Counted from the first letter of the stretch, positions 10,754 through 23,862 are shown. The stretch is 64,000 nucleotides of DNA from Lentinus brumalis (GCA_001792895.1 MARA01000006.1:2232001-2296000); one strand, 5' to 3'. Translations and numbers: made by a program. The notes: generated from the letters alone by a model not told the origin.

Positions 10754-13700
10754 TCACGGAGACCCCGCATCCATATCGTCCAGCGACACCTCCTGGACAA
10801 ACTCCCGCGCCTCCTCCTGCAGCTCCCGCAACAGACCAGTCCGGTCCCACTCCGCGCGGTGCCGCCACACGATGCCCAGGCACGTCGCGCGCAGCTGCTC
10901 GAGCTGCTCGACGTTCAGCGCGCCCGTCGCGTCGCGCAGGTACGTCTTCAGGTCCGCGAGCATCTCCTCGTCGAGCACGAACGGCGGCGGGGGAGGCGTC
11001 GGCGATCGCTCGACCTCCATCGGCTGCTCGGGCTCTGGGGCAGGTGCGGGCGTGTCGTCCTTGTGCAGCGGCGCCTGGGAAGTCTCCATGGGCTCGTCGC
11101 CGTCGCCGTCGAGGATGACATGCGCATTGGACGGAAGGCCGTCTGCGCCGCTACCATTTTCTGCAAGAGGCCGGGCGGGTGCTGGCTCTGGAAGATGAGC
11201 GTTCGGGTTCTCGGTCGTCGTGGGCGTGCTGAAGGGGTTGTCTGGCGGGTCAATGGGGATGTCCGTCCTTGCGTCCGTCGGCGAGACCGGATTGAGCAGC
11301 GCAGGGTCAAAGCCACTCCTCCGCGCAGGCTCTTCAGTATCAGCATCGGGAGCAGGAGCAGATTGCGGCTCCTGTTCCTGCGCCCCCGCCGCCATCGATG
11401 TGCCGTTCAGCAGGGGCGAGCTAGGCGGGATCTGCACGTCGTCGGCGAACCGCACGCTCATCGAGCGACCCCCCGTCGTCGGCGAATCCGGCGCCGCCTC
11501 GCCATCCGTACGAGACTTCTTCGCCAGCCGCTCGCCGTTCTCGTCCCCGGACGGCGTCGTCTCCGCCCCGTTCGACCGCTGCCTCTTCAGCCTGCGCTGC
11601 TCGCGCTCGAGCTGCGAGATGTCCTGGATCGACAGCTGCAGCTCGCCCCCGTTATGCCGCGTGCTCCTGCGCGTGCCCGGGGCGTACGCGCCGTTCAGCT
11701 GCGGCGGCGGCGGGTTCCGCTCCTTGTCCTTCTCCCGCTCCTTCCTGAAGTCCTCGCGGCGCTTGCGCTCGCGCGCGGCCATGCGGTGGCACTCGAGCTT
11801 GAACTGCGGGTCGAACTCCTGGATGCTCACCTCGGCCGCGGTGAGCATCGCCTGCGCGCGGAAGAGGCGCTCCGGGTCCTCGTGCGCACGCACGCTCGCG
11901 TTGTGCACGATCTTGCGGATGTCGTCGATGAAGTCCTCCGGGGTCAGGTACCGCCCCTTGTACAGCTCCACGTTCATCCGCTCGAGGTCCATGTCCATCA
12001 GCGGGGGCTCCAGCGCGAGCTGCTCCTGCACCTGGTTGTCGATCGACAGGTCGATGACTTGCTCGGAGTGCGACTCGTTCACGACTTCCATCGCGCCATT
12101 AGCCCCGGAATGCATCTCCACTGTTGAGGAGACGAGCTCGACCTGCGTGGGTGGCTGGGCCAGCATAGGCGGGGGCGCGCTGAAGTCGTAGTTGTACTCC
12201 TCCTGTAAACCAGTCAGCCTCAGAAGTAAACATGAGATGAGAGCCGACTCACCGCAGCGCGCTTAGTGAAGCGCTTAAACTTGCGCTTGAGCTCGCTCAG
12301 GATGGGCCCCAGACGGTACTTGAGCAGCGTGATAACACGCTGGTCGTTATCCTCCTGGACTGCCAGCTCGGCGACCGTAGGCTGACGCGGCTCCAGGGGC
12401 GGCGCAACGGGCAGCACCTCAAGCACGCGCTTCTTCCGCTTCACGCCGTCCGGGAACTCGTTCGGGGGCCGGCGGACGTCCTTCAGCAGCCCCTCGAAGA
12501 AGGCCTCGCGCTGCGCCGAAGTGGGCGCGGTGAGCCCGAGGCGGTTCTCGCGGATCGGGCCGAACCACTGCCGCACGTCCCGCGGGAGCTGGGTGAACGC
12601 GCCGTCGACGACGGCCAGGAGCAAGACGGGGTCCGTCGGCGCGAGCGTGTCGAGCATGGCGCGCACGGTCGTCCGCGCTGTCTCCGTCACGGCCGCACAC
12701 CATCCGAGCAGCGACGGGATGTAGATGACGGAAGGCTGGTGCCGCTTGGCTTCGACGAAGAGCTGCACGATGGCTGCCTCGGGCGTCTGTGAGATGGTCC
12801 GTCAGAAAGCGTCACTCGAAATCGCGCAGACTGAAGAACGCACCCTCGTCGAGTCGGACATGAGAGTGCCTAGGTCGAGACTCTGTACATGGTATCCCTC
12901 GAGGAAATGGAGCGCCCCCGCAGCGATGTAGCCTTGTCCCATGCCCACAGGGCCGTGCAGGACGACCCTAGGTCGGTATATGCGCAAGGTCTCCATGGAC
13001 TGCATCATGAGCTCGAGCTCGAGCGCGCCCTCGGAGCTCTCTTGTTCCCACTCGGCCTCTTCCAGCGCGGTCCGCTTCTTGCTGACGGGCAGGACCTTGC
13101 CGATTATCTCCGTGAGCTTGTCCAGGGGATCTTGGAGGAGGGGGACGAGCTGCGCGGGGAGGGGGGACGCTGTAGACGAGACCGATCGAGCAGACGAAGG
13201 TACCAGCTCTGGAGAGGTCAGAGCGTTAGCGAGGCTCGATGTATGCGATGTGTGAGTAGTAGTGCGCACTCTTTATCGAGATCATGAAGTCCCGCAGCTC
13301 GATCTCGATCGTCTCGGGCTTGAGCAGCAGACGTTCGTTCGACTTGTAGATCTGCGGGTACCTCCTCTGCACGGCATTGAGGGCCGCCTCCGTACACAGC
13401 GCCTGCACGATCACAGATGAACAACCATCCCCGCATACAGTCTGCACAACAAGGAGGGACGCAAGCTCACCCTCAAGTCCGCACCGCCGTACCCCTTCGT
13501 GAGCTTCGCCAGCCCCTTGGCGTTCTCCTCGCCCTTCGCGCCCTCCCACCCCGCCCACGTCTTCGTCATGATACGTATGATCCGCTCGCGCGCGGCGAGC
13601 TCTGGCAGTGGGAAGTAGAACTCGCGGTCGAACCGCCCCGGACGGCGCAGTGCGGGGTCGATGGCGTCCGGCCGGTTCGTCGCACCGATGACGACAACCT

Positions 13701-15842
13701 GCCCGCGCCCGTCCATGCCGTCCATGAGCGCGAGAAGCGTCGAGACGATTGAGGCGTGGATCTGGTCCTGCTTCGACGAGCGGACGGGCGCGAGGCCGTC
13801 GATCTCGTCGAAGAAGATGATACTGGGCTGTTGGTTGCGGGCCTCCTCGAAGAGGAGGCGCAGCTGGCGTTCGGCCTCGCCGACCCACTTGGATAGACAG
13901 TCGGCGCCCTTGCGCATGAAGAAGGCTGGAGAGAGTTCAGGATGGAAAAATTCAAGGTGACATGTATGCGCAACACTCACAGATACCCTTGCCATTGGAG
14001 CGACAACTTGCCGCTAGTGCTCGCGCGAGCAGAGTCTTACCCGTACCTGGTGGTCCATGGAATAGGACACCACGCGGAGGGGTAACATTGAAACGCTGGA
14101 AGACCTCGGGGTACAACAGGGGCAAAAGGGTCATTTCCTTGAGCGAGTTGATGTCTAGGATGCCAGACCGTCAACACGCGAGGTATACGAAGCTTTACGA
14201 GTCGCTCACGTTCGTCCAAGCCGCCCACTTCATCGAAGGTCACGTTCTGGTTCACGCCGAGAGGGTCGGCGTCCGCGAGGGCTGTACGAGTGTCATTGTC
14301 GAGTAAGAGGAGCTATGAGAGTTGCACACATACCTGCGTCGCCAACCTTTCCCAAGTTCGAGGGTGTGCCAGCAGCGGCAGCCAAGTCGCTAGGCAAGAA
14401 TCCACCAGCAGCACCAGCACCGCCGGCGAACACTCCACCGCCAGCGCCCGCAAGGCCAAAGGGCTTGCGAGGTGTCCGGGTAGCATGATCGGAATCCTAG
14501 TACACATGCAACGTCTCCGTTAGAGACTTACGAGAGGGTACGGGGTGAAGAGAAGCATGAATGCCAAGATACTGACCGAGTCATCGCCGCCGCCGCCTCC
14601 CATCCACCGACTCAGCTCGGCACCAGTAGCACTCCAACCAGGAGCCTTTGGTCGATTCGAACGGCCAAAAGACTTGTTCGCGCGGGGCTTCGGAGCAGGC
14701 GGCCGCATCTCCTCGAGAGGTGGGGGTATCGCGTAGTTGATCTTTGCTCGCTGACGCAGTGCGTACGGCTTGCCGTCGTTGTCGGGCTCGGCGTCGGCAT
14801 CACCTTCCCCATCGGCCTCACCGTCCGCGTCCGCATCAGGCTCGGGTTCCGGAGATGACACAACTTCGTCCATTGATCCGTCGGCATCGGCAGACCCGGA
14901 GGAGGGCTCGTCGACATAGCCCTCTTCATCGTCCTCGTCGTTCCGAGCACTCGAACGCGTACGACGCGTGGCAGGACCGTTGCGCGTCGGACGAGAGGAG
15001 GACGCTTGGGGTCGCGAGCGGCCATTGGAACGTCGTGTGCTGCGACTTGCACCATTTGCATGGCCGTTGACGGCAGCCTTGCTCCTGTTACGCGTCGGGT
15101 ACCTGCCAACCTTGGCTCCATCCTCCTCGTCGCTCACGATAAACCCGTTCAGTTTGTTTGAGTGTCCGCGATTCCGGAGAGCGTAACGTCCGGTGGGCTC
15201 AGCCTCTTCGTCCTCTTCGTCGTCGTCGTGAATAACCTGTCTGCCCTTGCCTTTGCTTTTGCCCTTGCCCTTGGGAGAGATGACATCGAGGGGGTCGCCT
15301 TCACTTTCGGGCGGGTCTTCGCTTTCGGACTCCTTGTATGACTTCCTGGCGATGCGTCGGCCCCGAGCAGTAGTCTCGTACACGATGGGATCCTCCTGAG
15401 GTTCCTCTTCTGCGGGCTCCGGATTGGCGTCCTCCATGGAGGCGTTGCTCTCGTGATACTCGGAGCCGGACGCGACGGGACTGGAGTGAGACTGATGCAG
15501 GCGTGCGCCGCCGCGAGTTGTAGCCACCATCGCGGAATGCTTCGGGGGAAGTCTGATGCGCAGGGGAGACGGAGAAGGAGCAGTCTCGGGAAGCGTGAAT
15601 GGAGGAGGAGCAGCTTGAGGATTAATGAACTCGGGTGGCGGCGGAGCTTGGGGAAAGAGCAGGGGGTCGATGGGATAGTCCTGCTGGTAGAGAGGGTACT
15701 GGGGATGCAGAGGGATCTGGTCGGGATGAGGAGGAGGAAGAGGCGACTGCTGAGAATAAGAAGGTTCCTGCGCCGATTGGGAAGGGTACGATTGAGGAAA
15801 GGTGTACTCGCCCGGGGCCGGAAAGTTGAAGGACGGGTTCAT
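10754..15842 (-). CDS. AAA-ATPase with bromodomain-like region (Yta7/ATAD2 family)
   Basis: Nine exons on the minus strand: 15842-14577, 14496-14334, 14281-14210, 14154-13981, 13925-13471, 13402-13270, 13208-12844, 12786-12253 and 12202-10754. Together they give 1536 aa with every phase consistent. The acidic, Ser/Glu-rich N-terminal ~400 residues are followed by AAA1 near residue 500 (Walker A GPPGTGKT, Walker [10 protein letters not shown], arginine finger region [10 protein letters not shown]). AAA2 has a degenerate Walker A (HGPVGMGQG), as is usual in this family. After it come the bromodomain-like helices ([19 protein letters not shown]). Yta7/ATAD2 is a nuclear chromatin factor that acts on histone H3-H4 density and transcription. 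The start was placed at the first in-frame ATG; eleven codons upstream remain open but lack an ATG. Confidence 0.93.
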
Positions 15843-16831
15843 GGACGACTCGCGCTCGAAGTTGTGCGCCGACAACTCCGACCCAGTCCTTCAGCAAGCA
15901 AGTATCTCTGCACGTCGCCGCGAGTGGAGTCTATGGCCAGAGAGCGCGGACGGACTGCGAGGCCAGGACAAGATGGCCGTTTGTCCAGAGTATGTTAGGC
16001 GCGCGACAGCGTATGTTTGCCCATATTTGTCCCCGGTGGCTGTGACAGATCACCACGCTCGTATCGTCCTCCTCTGCCGCCCCGAATGCCTTGCGTTTCC
16101 GCGTCGAGAACTGTCCCGTCCCCGGCGACGAGTCTAAACATGTCCGCCTCCAGATCCTTGCCACCGCAGACAGACGGAGAGACATACCTGGTCCAGCGAC
16201 GTCGTATCATGCACGCGTCCTTATCGTGCCGAAATATCGCTCTCACCCTCGTCTCCTCCTCCCCCTCTGACACGAGTTATCCATCTTGAATGCATCGTCC
16301 GGACAGAGTGATGCTTGCCAGCAGAAGTTGTGCGAGAAATGTCGACATGAGAACGAGGCATCGTGACAGCGCCGAGCAAGCTAGGGAGTACCGGTGAAGC
16401 AAGGTGCCCCGTGGCGTATCTTCTGCCGTCCAGGTGGATGTACGAAAGCAAAAACGGTTCGACATCGTGCGCAACGATGTCCTCGACGCCCTGAAGGTTC
16501 ACCGGCGTTTACCGGGCCCTGTCCCAGTCACACGCCGCGGCCCGCGTGGCCTGATAAGGCAACCCATACTTCCCCATATGGAGATTTGCTGTTTCGAGGA
16601 CGGCGCGCCTCCGCAATCGCAAACCACAGACATGGCCACGAAGTTTGGGTGAGTTTGGACGTCCGGAGCTCACTGGCTATCTGATTGATGCTTTATCCAT
16701 GCCACAGAAGGGGCCATAGCGTACCCAGATCACCACTAAGTACTGGTGAAACGCCTACAGACCTATGGCCTGAGTTGCCTCGCAAGAGTTCCATCGCACG
16801 CGGCATATATATCCCAGTGCCCTAAACATCC
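15843..16831. other. Unassigned region between the ATAD2-like gene and zinc-finger gene A
   Basis: No confident gene. A plus-strand stretch (about 16404-16652) reads with a protein-like composition (DVRKQKRFDIVRNDVLDAL) and ends MATKFG, but no ATG or complete exon set was found. It may be the last exon of a small plus-strand gene. Confidence 0.35.
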
Positions 16832-18025
16832 TCAATCGACCCTCGAATGCTTTTGGCTCAGAGGGCAGTCATGCTCATGCACCATCCTGCCACTATTGGT
16901 ACGGTGGTCCGAGCGCCCCGGATGCCCGCACACCGCGCACAACAGCCTCAGCCGGAGGTGCACGCTCTCCACATGCCGGCGCAGGTTCTTCTGCGACTTT
17001 CCGCACCCTCCCCACTTGCACCTCCGCTCCCGCTTGATCTCCTCCTTGAACCTCTTCTCGATCTCGTCCCACACGTGCTCCGGGGCGAGCTTGTCGGGGC
17101 CCGGGAGGGGTGTGTTCTTCCAGACGCGCTCCTCGGTCTCGTGCCATTGGGCGAGGAAGCCTGCGGGCGGCCAGCGCCGCAGGTCTCGCCTGCGGTCGAA
17201 TCCCCGTTTCTTCTTCTTGCGGGGGACGCCTGGGGGTGCAGTCGTGCGGTGCAGGGTCTGGGCGACGGGCGCGGTTTGCGTTGTGTCGGCCTGTCTCTTG
17301 GTGGGGAAGTTCGTGTCCGTGGTGTCGTTGGCGGATTCAATGGTGGTGGAAGACGAAGATTCGGCCGCGATGATGGGACACGGTGGTACAGCGTACGTGT
17401 CCATGAGGAGTGAATGGGCATAGGGATGGAACTTCCGCCTGGGACGGGTCAGTCCAGCGAGCCACCAGGGGTTCGAAAAACCGAAACTCACAATTCCTTC
17501 CGCTTGACCTCAGGCAGCGCGGCCCTCATAGCCTCCTTGCCCCGCTCGGACCTATAGTAAGGTCCAGGTGGTACGCCAAGGATTCGGTGAGGGGGAATCG
17601 ATCCCAGGAACTTCGAAGCGGAGGGTCCTAGTACACGGGGGCGCTGTAACATCTCCGCGGGCCTGTCGTGCATCTTCTGCATCCAGTACTCGATGTGCTG
17701 CGGATATCTGAGCCGGCCCTCGAGCGGGCGGAGCGCTCCGAAGGCTCCAGTCAGCCTGCCAGGAGGCCAGGGAGGGTGTCTCGCGGCGGAGGGAAGGAGT
17801 ACCAAGGGCATCTCCGAACTACTGAGCAGACGTGAGTGTGACTCTTCGGTCAGACTTGGAACTGGGAAGTACGTACTCGTTGAGGTGCGAGGACGTCGAC
17901 GTTGTTGGTGCTGATGCGCCTTGCGATGTGTGGGTCCTGTGGAAGGCGATCATGTCTCGCGCACGAATATCTCCTGCGGCGAGGACGGCCTCGCCTGGAC
18001 ATTCGGTCCCTTCTTGATTTTGCAT
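16832..18025 (-). CDS. Zinc-finger-like protein, paralogue A
   Basis: Three exons (18025-17877, 17818-17492, 17438-16832) give 360 aa. The C-terminal third carries two Cys/His clusters. The first is CKWGGC followed by LRRHVESVHL, a C2H2-like unit with CX4C spacing. The second is LCAVCGHPGRSDH ending in HEHDC, a C2HC-like unit. A basic patch (RKKKKRGFDRRRD) just before may be a nuclear signal. The middle resembles a domain shared with the proteins at 20951-22537 and 46401-47253. Exon 2 has tandem acceptors three bases apart (CAG/TAG), so two isoforms differing by one Ser are possible. Function is unknown; nucleic-acid binding is an inference from the cysteines and histidines. Confidence 0.7.
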
Positions 18026-18803
18026 GCCGGAATTTCAAGACTCGTCGCATCCAGTGAGAGGGTGGTTGGGAGAAGCTAGAGGGGGGCGAGTAGTGGGCGA
18101 GTTTAGTATTGGACAGTGGCGGCGCTGAAGACACAAAGAGAAAACTGACCACGACTATATGTCATGACGGACAATACAACCACGCAAAGCGTTGGCAACG
18201 CATTGACGGCCACAGCGGAGAAACGGTGTCCGCGCGCCCGCTATTAGCGATGCCAAAATCTCAAAGCATCGAACCAAAGCGACAGACCAAAGCGGGCGCT
18301 AATACGCTTTGCCCGCCCGTGGTACGCCGGCAGTTGAAGGCACATTTTGGACGGGCCACCGAAGTGATTCGTCTTTCCACACTACGCTGGTCGTCCTTCC
18401 CGCAGAATCTGAGATGGTCGGAGAGCTGCTAATAGGGATATGCACCCTAACCACTCGCCGCGAAAGCGGGACTGGGCAAGGACAAGTTGACCAAGCGCTA
18501 GTGTCGATGATCGATATTCTAGCACAATCCAGGTTATGCTTTGCGGAATATGGGCAGAATGCACAGTACTTACCAGCCAAATGCACGGGACGCGTCCACT
18601 TCCAAACGGCCCTCCGATCAGGAAGACGACCGTACAAGCGCTCGAGGCTGAAATCGAGCGAATTGGACCATAATAGGACCATCTTGCGTAGAGGAGACTG
18701 GTATGTGACAGTGACATCGGTGGTCGTGAGGTGGATGGTGCCGGTTACTTAGAGGAGATGGGCGAATGACGGAGATAATTCCAACTGAGCAGAAACGATA
18801 CGA
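18026..18803. other. No gene recognised
   Basis: This is the upstream region of zinc-finger gene A and the 3' flank of the F-box gene. Small overlapping frames on both strands show no recognisable domain or splice pattern. Confidence 0.35.
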
Positions 18804-20519
18804 TCAGACCGCAGAACGCACTTCGGGGAAGGTCATCACCGCCGCAACAACTGCCTTGAGTCGAGACACCTGCTCTGCGGACATCGGGACGTTGGAACGA
18901 TTTTTCTTCTCGTGACGCTCGCGACAGTGCAGGTCGTAAATCGCCTGACGAAACTCCAGCCGCCGTACACGAAGGTGCTTCGATGCGGCGTCCTCGATGG
19001 CCCGGACTAAAAGCTCTTGAACCCGCCGCCCCTTCAAGCACGAGATCGACAGCGTCTCGAGCGCACGCGCGGGCTGTCCTCTCCGCAGCACACGCAGGAG
19101 TGTCCGACACGAGTCGATGCGCACAGTGAGCGACGCGAGCCGGACGAACGAGTCGAGGATGAGTTGCCAGTCTGCCTCGACGACGGGTATGCGGACCCCA
19201 AAGTCCAGCACGAGCGACGTCAGCCGTGCAAGCGGGGAGAATACGAGGACGAGCGTCCTGATAGCCTCCGAGCGTCCGACGCCGGCAGCGGTGGTTGTCC
19301 ATGGCAGGTGTCCCGGCCCCATCCGCAAGCGCAGCTGGCCATCGCTGGATCCCTCATACGTTCCGTCGCGCTGGATCTGACGCTGATACGGGGCACCTGA
19401 GTTCCATGCCTTCAACGACAGAGTATCGAGAGCTAGGACGGTGGGGATCGGGGTGGTAGGGAGGAGGGGATCCTGGGCAGTGATGCAACGGCTTGTCGTG
19501 AGGAAGGTATGAGGTGGGAAGGTGATGGTCTCCAGGATGACGCGGGTAGTCGACGGATTGGCGTATATACAGAACTCTTGTAGCTCCGGCAGATGTACGC
19601 CCAAGCCCCGGCTGGCGGTGATGCGTGCTGGGAGGCAGGCGACGAGTTTGCACGTCACCAGAGCGGGACAGCGTTGCAATCCGGACAGAAGCGCGTCCAT
19701 AGAGGGGACGGCGGTCCTGGAGCACAACGTGGGTGAGTTGCACAGGTTCTTCAGGCAACCGATCAGCCTGAGGTGCTTGAGCGTTGGTGCGGCCAGAGTG
19801 GGGAAGAGCACGCCATTCACGTCGAGACTTTGTAGGCGCGGGAAGTTGTCTGCGGGAGGAGCCAAGGGACCTATCTTGTCAAGAATCTCCGGGCCTATGA
19901 GGCCGTTGCTTGCCTTGCAGGTGAGCTTGAAAACGAGCTTCTCGAGTAGCGGCAGCTTGATGCGCAGGATCGAGAAGAGCGTATCCACGCTGGAGGCGCC
20001 AATTGCGAGCGTCAGAGAGGACAGACGGACGACATGGTGGGGTACAGTGCGGAGGATCTCAAGATGCCGTTCTGCGCCTGTGATCTGCACCGCCAACGGT
20101 GAAGACCGATTGAGCGACGTAAGGAATATCGGCTCGTCCATAGACCAACCGTATCCGCGCCAATAACTGCGTTCCAAGGAGTGGGATAGGAAGCTGGCCC
20201 AGAACTCGGGCGTCCTCTGTAGAATGGATCTCCATAGGCGGCAGACGTGCAGCAGGCGAATGTCCCAGCGGGATGCGAAGGGTACGTGGCGAAAGATCTC
20301 CATTACGAGCTCGGGTGGCAATTCGACGTGGAGCGGGAGGGCGGCGTTATGGATCGAGTTTAGGTCGGCGATGTGGTGCTGGATGGTTTTGATCCTCGCT
20401 GTGTACGCCTCGATTTCGGCAGAAGACGTTTTGCGGACCTCGTCTGCCTCCAGTCCGACGAAGGCAGCAAGGTCCCGCTCCGGCAACAGTAAGGATGTAG
20501 AGCTTCTGATATCCTCCAA
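18804..20519 (-). CDS. F-box/LRR-like protein
   Basis: An uninterrupted frame of 571 codons. An N-terminal coiled-coil segment (EIEAYTARIKTIQHHIADLN) is followed by a classic fungal F-box (LPPELVMEIFRHV, then HVCRLWRSI) at residues ~65-110. Beyond that are leucine-rich repeat-like strands (LKHLRLIGCLKNL, LPELQEFCIYA, ALETLSISCLKG). Such proteins are substrate receptors of SCF ubiquitin ligases and are greatly expanded in Agaricomycetes. The frame opens with TTG just after an acceptor-like CTGTCCAG, so a short first exon with the true ATG should lie upstream (20530-20720); I could not join one in frame. The substrate is unknown. Confidence 0.82.
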   Translation of the reverse strand: MEDIRSSTSLLLPERDLAAFVGLEADEVRKTSSAEIEAYTARIKTIQHHIADLNSIHNAALPLHVELPPELVMEIFRHVPFASRWDIRLLHVCRLWRSILQRTPEFWASFLSHSLERSYWRGYGWSMDEPIFLTSLNRSSPLAVQITGAERHLEILRTVPHHVVRLSSLTLAIGASSVDTLFSILRIKLPLLEKLVFKLTCKASNGLIGPEILDKIGPLAPPADNFPRLQSLDVNGVLFPTLAAPTLKHLRLIGCLKNLCNSPTLCSRTAVPSMDALLSGLQRCPALVTCKLVACLPARITASRGLGVHLPELQEFCIYANPSTTRVILETITFPPHTFLTTSRCITAQDPLLPTTPIPTVLALDTLSLKAWNSGAPYQRQIQRDGTYEGSSDGQLRLRMGPGHLPWTTTAAGVGRSEAIRTLVLVFSPLARLTSLVLDFGVRIPVVEADWQLILDSFVRLASLTVRIDSCRTLLRVLRRGQPARALETLSISCLKGRRVQELLVRAIEDAASKHLRVRRLEFRQAIYDLHCRERHEKKNRSNVPMSAEQVSRLKAVVAAVMTFPEVRSAV

Positions 20520-20950
20520 TGTCTGGACAGATTGTGGTCAGCAAAGCCGAGTCGCAGAACAACCTTCTTGAAGTTGAACGGAAAGGCGTACTGCAAATAG
20601 CCCCATCTGGACTCTTGCAGTTCAGAAGGTGCACGGAGGTCGTGTTATGAGTTGAGTTTGGAGCCACGAGCCTCCAGGACTCAGTACTCAATCTGAACGT
20701 CGAGTCATGGCATGTCATTGTTAGCCAGCGGATCGAGGCGCCCGTGATACTGATGTGAGCGAGCCACGTGGCGAAGGTCTGAACTGCTGCAGCTTATTCT
20801 CCCCGCAGAATCAGGCAAGCTGAGACGGCATAAATAAGCAACATGTATATGACGAGCATAAGCAGTAGATGAGCAGTAGGTAGCATGGCATAACAGGAGC
20901 GAAGACTTGCACAACAGCGCAGGCAGTAGACTTGCGGGCGACAATCGCCT

Positions 20951-22537
20951 TCAGTCGTCCTCCGACTCGTATTCGTCGTCAGGGTATCGCGACTGTGGCC
21001 CGCCCCCTTCCCCTCCCTGGTCATCGTCCAGCTGGTCCTCCTCGAGCTCATCCTCCTCGAGCTCGTCTTCCTCGAGGTCATCGTCATCCTCCTCTCCACC
21101 GTCGTCCAAGCCCTCGTCGTCGTCGGCCAGCTCGTCCTCCTCGCCCGGTGCACCCGAGCCATCAGCATTCGGAGGCCTCGGCGCGATCTTCACGAGCGTG
21201 CTGGAGCCTCCCGGGGTCGTGCTCGCGCTGGGGTCGACAGCAGGCCCCTCCTGGCGCTCAGGACACCCGCGCTTGTGCGTCGCTTTCCTGCGGTTATCCG
21301 CGCGCTTCCGGACGCCACACAGCTTGCAGATCAGCTTGAGGCCGAGGTGCACCGTCTCCACATGGCGCTTGAGCATCTTGTACCCGTCCTTGGACGCCTC
21401 CGTGGGCACGCAGCCGTCCCAGCGGCAGTGGCCCATGCTCTTCAGGTCGAACCGCCGCCGCAGGTGGTCGTACACCTTGTCCGTCGCGACGTCGTCCGGG
21501 AGCTCGTACCCGTCCCAGCGCCGCGGGCGTTCCTCCTCCCAGATTGGTTGCCAGCCCTCGGGCGGCCACTCCTCGCGCTTCTTGCGGTTGTAGCGCTTCG
21601 CGCGGATCTTCTTCGACCTCCCCTTTCCGCGTCCGCGAGGGCGCTGCCCCGGGGCATTGGGGTCATGCCCTTCGTCGAGCGGCTGGTTCATGTCTTCCAC
21701 CCGGGTGGCAGACGACGAGGGCTGCGCGTTCCTGGCGTAAGGATGGTGCCGGACAGGCGCAGACACCGAGGACAGCGTGACTTGACGAATGATATGGGGC
21801 ATGGGCTGGCCTGGATGGGGTATGCCGCCGTTGAGAGCCAGCGGGATCGGAGGGGAGGGTATCCAGTGTGGCGGGGAAGCTGCCCGACTCCAGCGGACAC
21901 GAAGAGAGGTTCCATCGGCCAGTTGGGTGGAGGAGCTGGCGGCGGATGCATGTAAGGGTTTGTATGATGCAAGTGCCGAGGCACCATCTGAGGATGATTG
22001 CGCTGAGGCATCACAGAGCGAGGCGGGCTGCCGGGTGGTGGATCGTAGGAAAGGGGAGGCGGGCTCAAGGGAGGAGGGGCGAATTCAGATCGCGCAGCAA
22101 GTTCTGACCGCGAGATAATCGGGAGACGGAGAGACGGAGCGTTAGCGGCGACGTTTGTACTGGTCGTCGCGTTCGTTGCAACAGGACGGGGTGGCACGGG
22201 AATAGGTGCAGGACGGCTCTCTAACTCCCGAGCAAGAGCGATCTGGCGTTGGCGAACGACCATGAAGCTCGATGCTGCCACCTTCGGTGGCGGCCCACCA
22301 GCGATGCGTGCGCACACGTTGCATGGCGGCCACGTGTGACATGGTATGTACGAGACAAGCATGGCGTCCTGAGATGTGCGTTCCGGGGCAGGGACGTCGT
22401 CTGAACGAGCATTCGGCGCACGACTGGATCCTCCGGCCGACGGGACCCGAAGGGGACGATCGCTAGAGAAGGATCAGCCACTGCTCGAACACAGGACAAA
22501 GAACGACTGTGGCGCACCCTTCTGAGTCGATGTCCAT
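20951..22537 (-). CDS. Zinc-finger-like protein, paralogue B, with acidic tail
   Basis: A short first exon (22537-22518, MDIDSEG) splices at GTGCGC to 22462. A proline-rich stretch follows (PPPLSPPPLSYDPPPG). A frame change near 21700-21950 must be an intron I could not place with certainty; the zinc-finger part is open from its own ATG at 21802. That part has a basic RGRGKGRSKKIRAKRYNRKK patch and the CRWDGC...LKRHVETVHLGLKLICKLCG...HKRGC clusters, matching paralogue A closely. It ends in a long Asp/Glu tract (EEDELEEDELEED) and YESEDD. An alternative is that the gene starts at 21802. Nuclear acidic-tailed nucleic-acid or histone binding is conceivable but unproven. Confidence 0.65.
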
Positions 22538-23862
22538 GCCATCCCTGCGCTGAGGAGCGCCATCGCTGGAAGAAGTAGCTGGTCCCGGCGTCTGGCTAGG
22601 CGATCCCACGGGGGTCGTTGCCGGTGATTCCGTTCCGACGCCACGGGCACTCCGAGTTGAGCTGGAACCGTCCAGTTAACCCCAGTGCCACGCATGCACC
22701 GGTCTGTAACGTACCTTCCACGTCGCAGCTCGCCGTCCTCTGACACAGCTGAGGCACGGTTGTCGCTGTCGCTACCCGGGCCGACGGAAGCTGCGTCCCG
22801 CCGACTAGCCACCCCGGCGAGCGCGATGTTTGCCTGAGCCCGAGTCTCTTTGTGAGCACTACTCAGCAAGGATCAGCATGAGTCCATTAGAAGACTTGCT
22901 TTTAGACCTACGGAGAGACGTGTTGTCGTGTCAGGTCGACCGAGTCCGAGTCTGACAACCGCGGGTTGCCCCGGAGCCCCGCCACAGCGTAGCCTTTGTT
23001 CTCTTCAGCAGGCTCTTTCATCAGATCAGCGTCTGGTTTTCGCCCGTTGAGGGTGCTTTCGCCGAGCATGGCGCGAACGGGGGTGGTTAGCAACGAGTGC
23101 GGACGTCGTCGTCCTGGTGGTTAAAGACTGCGCTTTATATATTCCCTGGCTTCCGGATCACTCCGATAGGCCGATATGCACCCAAGCTGTCAAAGCCAAC
23201 TGTTAGTATCGATGTCGAGAGGGTGCGGAACGAGGAGATGCTCCAAACGCGTCTTACACGTTGCCAGCGCAAAACGCAGAGCCAGCGCAGGTCACCGGGC
23301 GTCTGCTGTGGTTATCGATGTGTCACGCGGCCCCGCGTAGAATCGCACGGAAAGAGAACCGAACCGGTCCCCGGTCAGAGAGCCAGAACCAAACGATGTC
23401 GTTTCGGCGGACAAAGGGAGAGGGAAGACGACTCGCTCGGACGGTGGTGTTGGTTTGTTGAAAAGAACGCGACGGTCACGTTGAGCCTAAGTACATTTCC
23501 ATATATGGTAAGTGTGGTAACAACCTTGCCGGGGCAACGAGGCGGCGGAGATGGAAACTTTTCGCGCCATCAACGATGGCCATGCGCGGCCGAGGTTAAG
23601 GCGCATCTTCCGCGGCGGGCGGCTGAGAACGAGAACAACGCCACTACAACGCCGCCTGCAACACGAACTATCGCTTGAAGGAACAAGGAGAATCCTCAAT
23701 ATCGGTTAAGACAACGGCCGAATGGGACTGCGGCATTTCCCGGGCCTAGGCCGCGCAGCCGCCGGCCGGGCCAACCACCTCCCACGCCGGACCCCGGTGA
23801 CAGAACCAGCATGGTTAGCTGCAGCGCCGGCACCATCCCTCCGCCACACCCCCGACAGTATT
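22538..23862. other. Gene-poor stretch
   Basis: No gene supported. Frames here (for example plus 23097-23678 and minus 22474-22869) have scrambled composition, no domains and no matching splice sites. It holds the promoter of zinc-finger gene B and the 3' flank of the orphan at 23863. Confidence 0.35.

Noticed and set aside
10859..12127. 422-codon plus-strand ORF and an overlapping 323-codon ORF
   Set aside because: Both are antisense to the 1.45-kb last exon of the ATAD2-like gene, which has firm motifs and phase-consistent introns.
23097..23678. 193-codon plus-strand ORF
   Set aside because: No ATG-supported domain, no splice pattern, composition rich in Arg/Thr as in non-coding GC-rich sequence.
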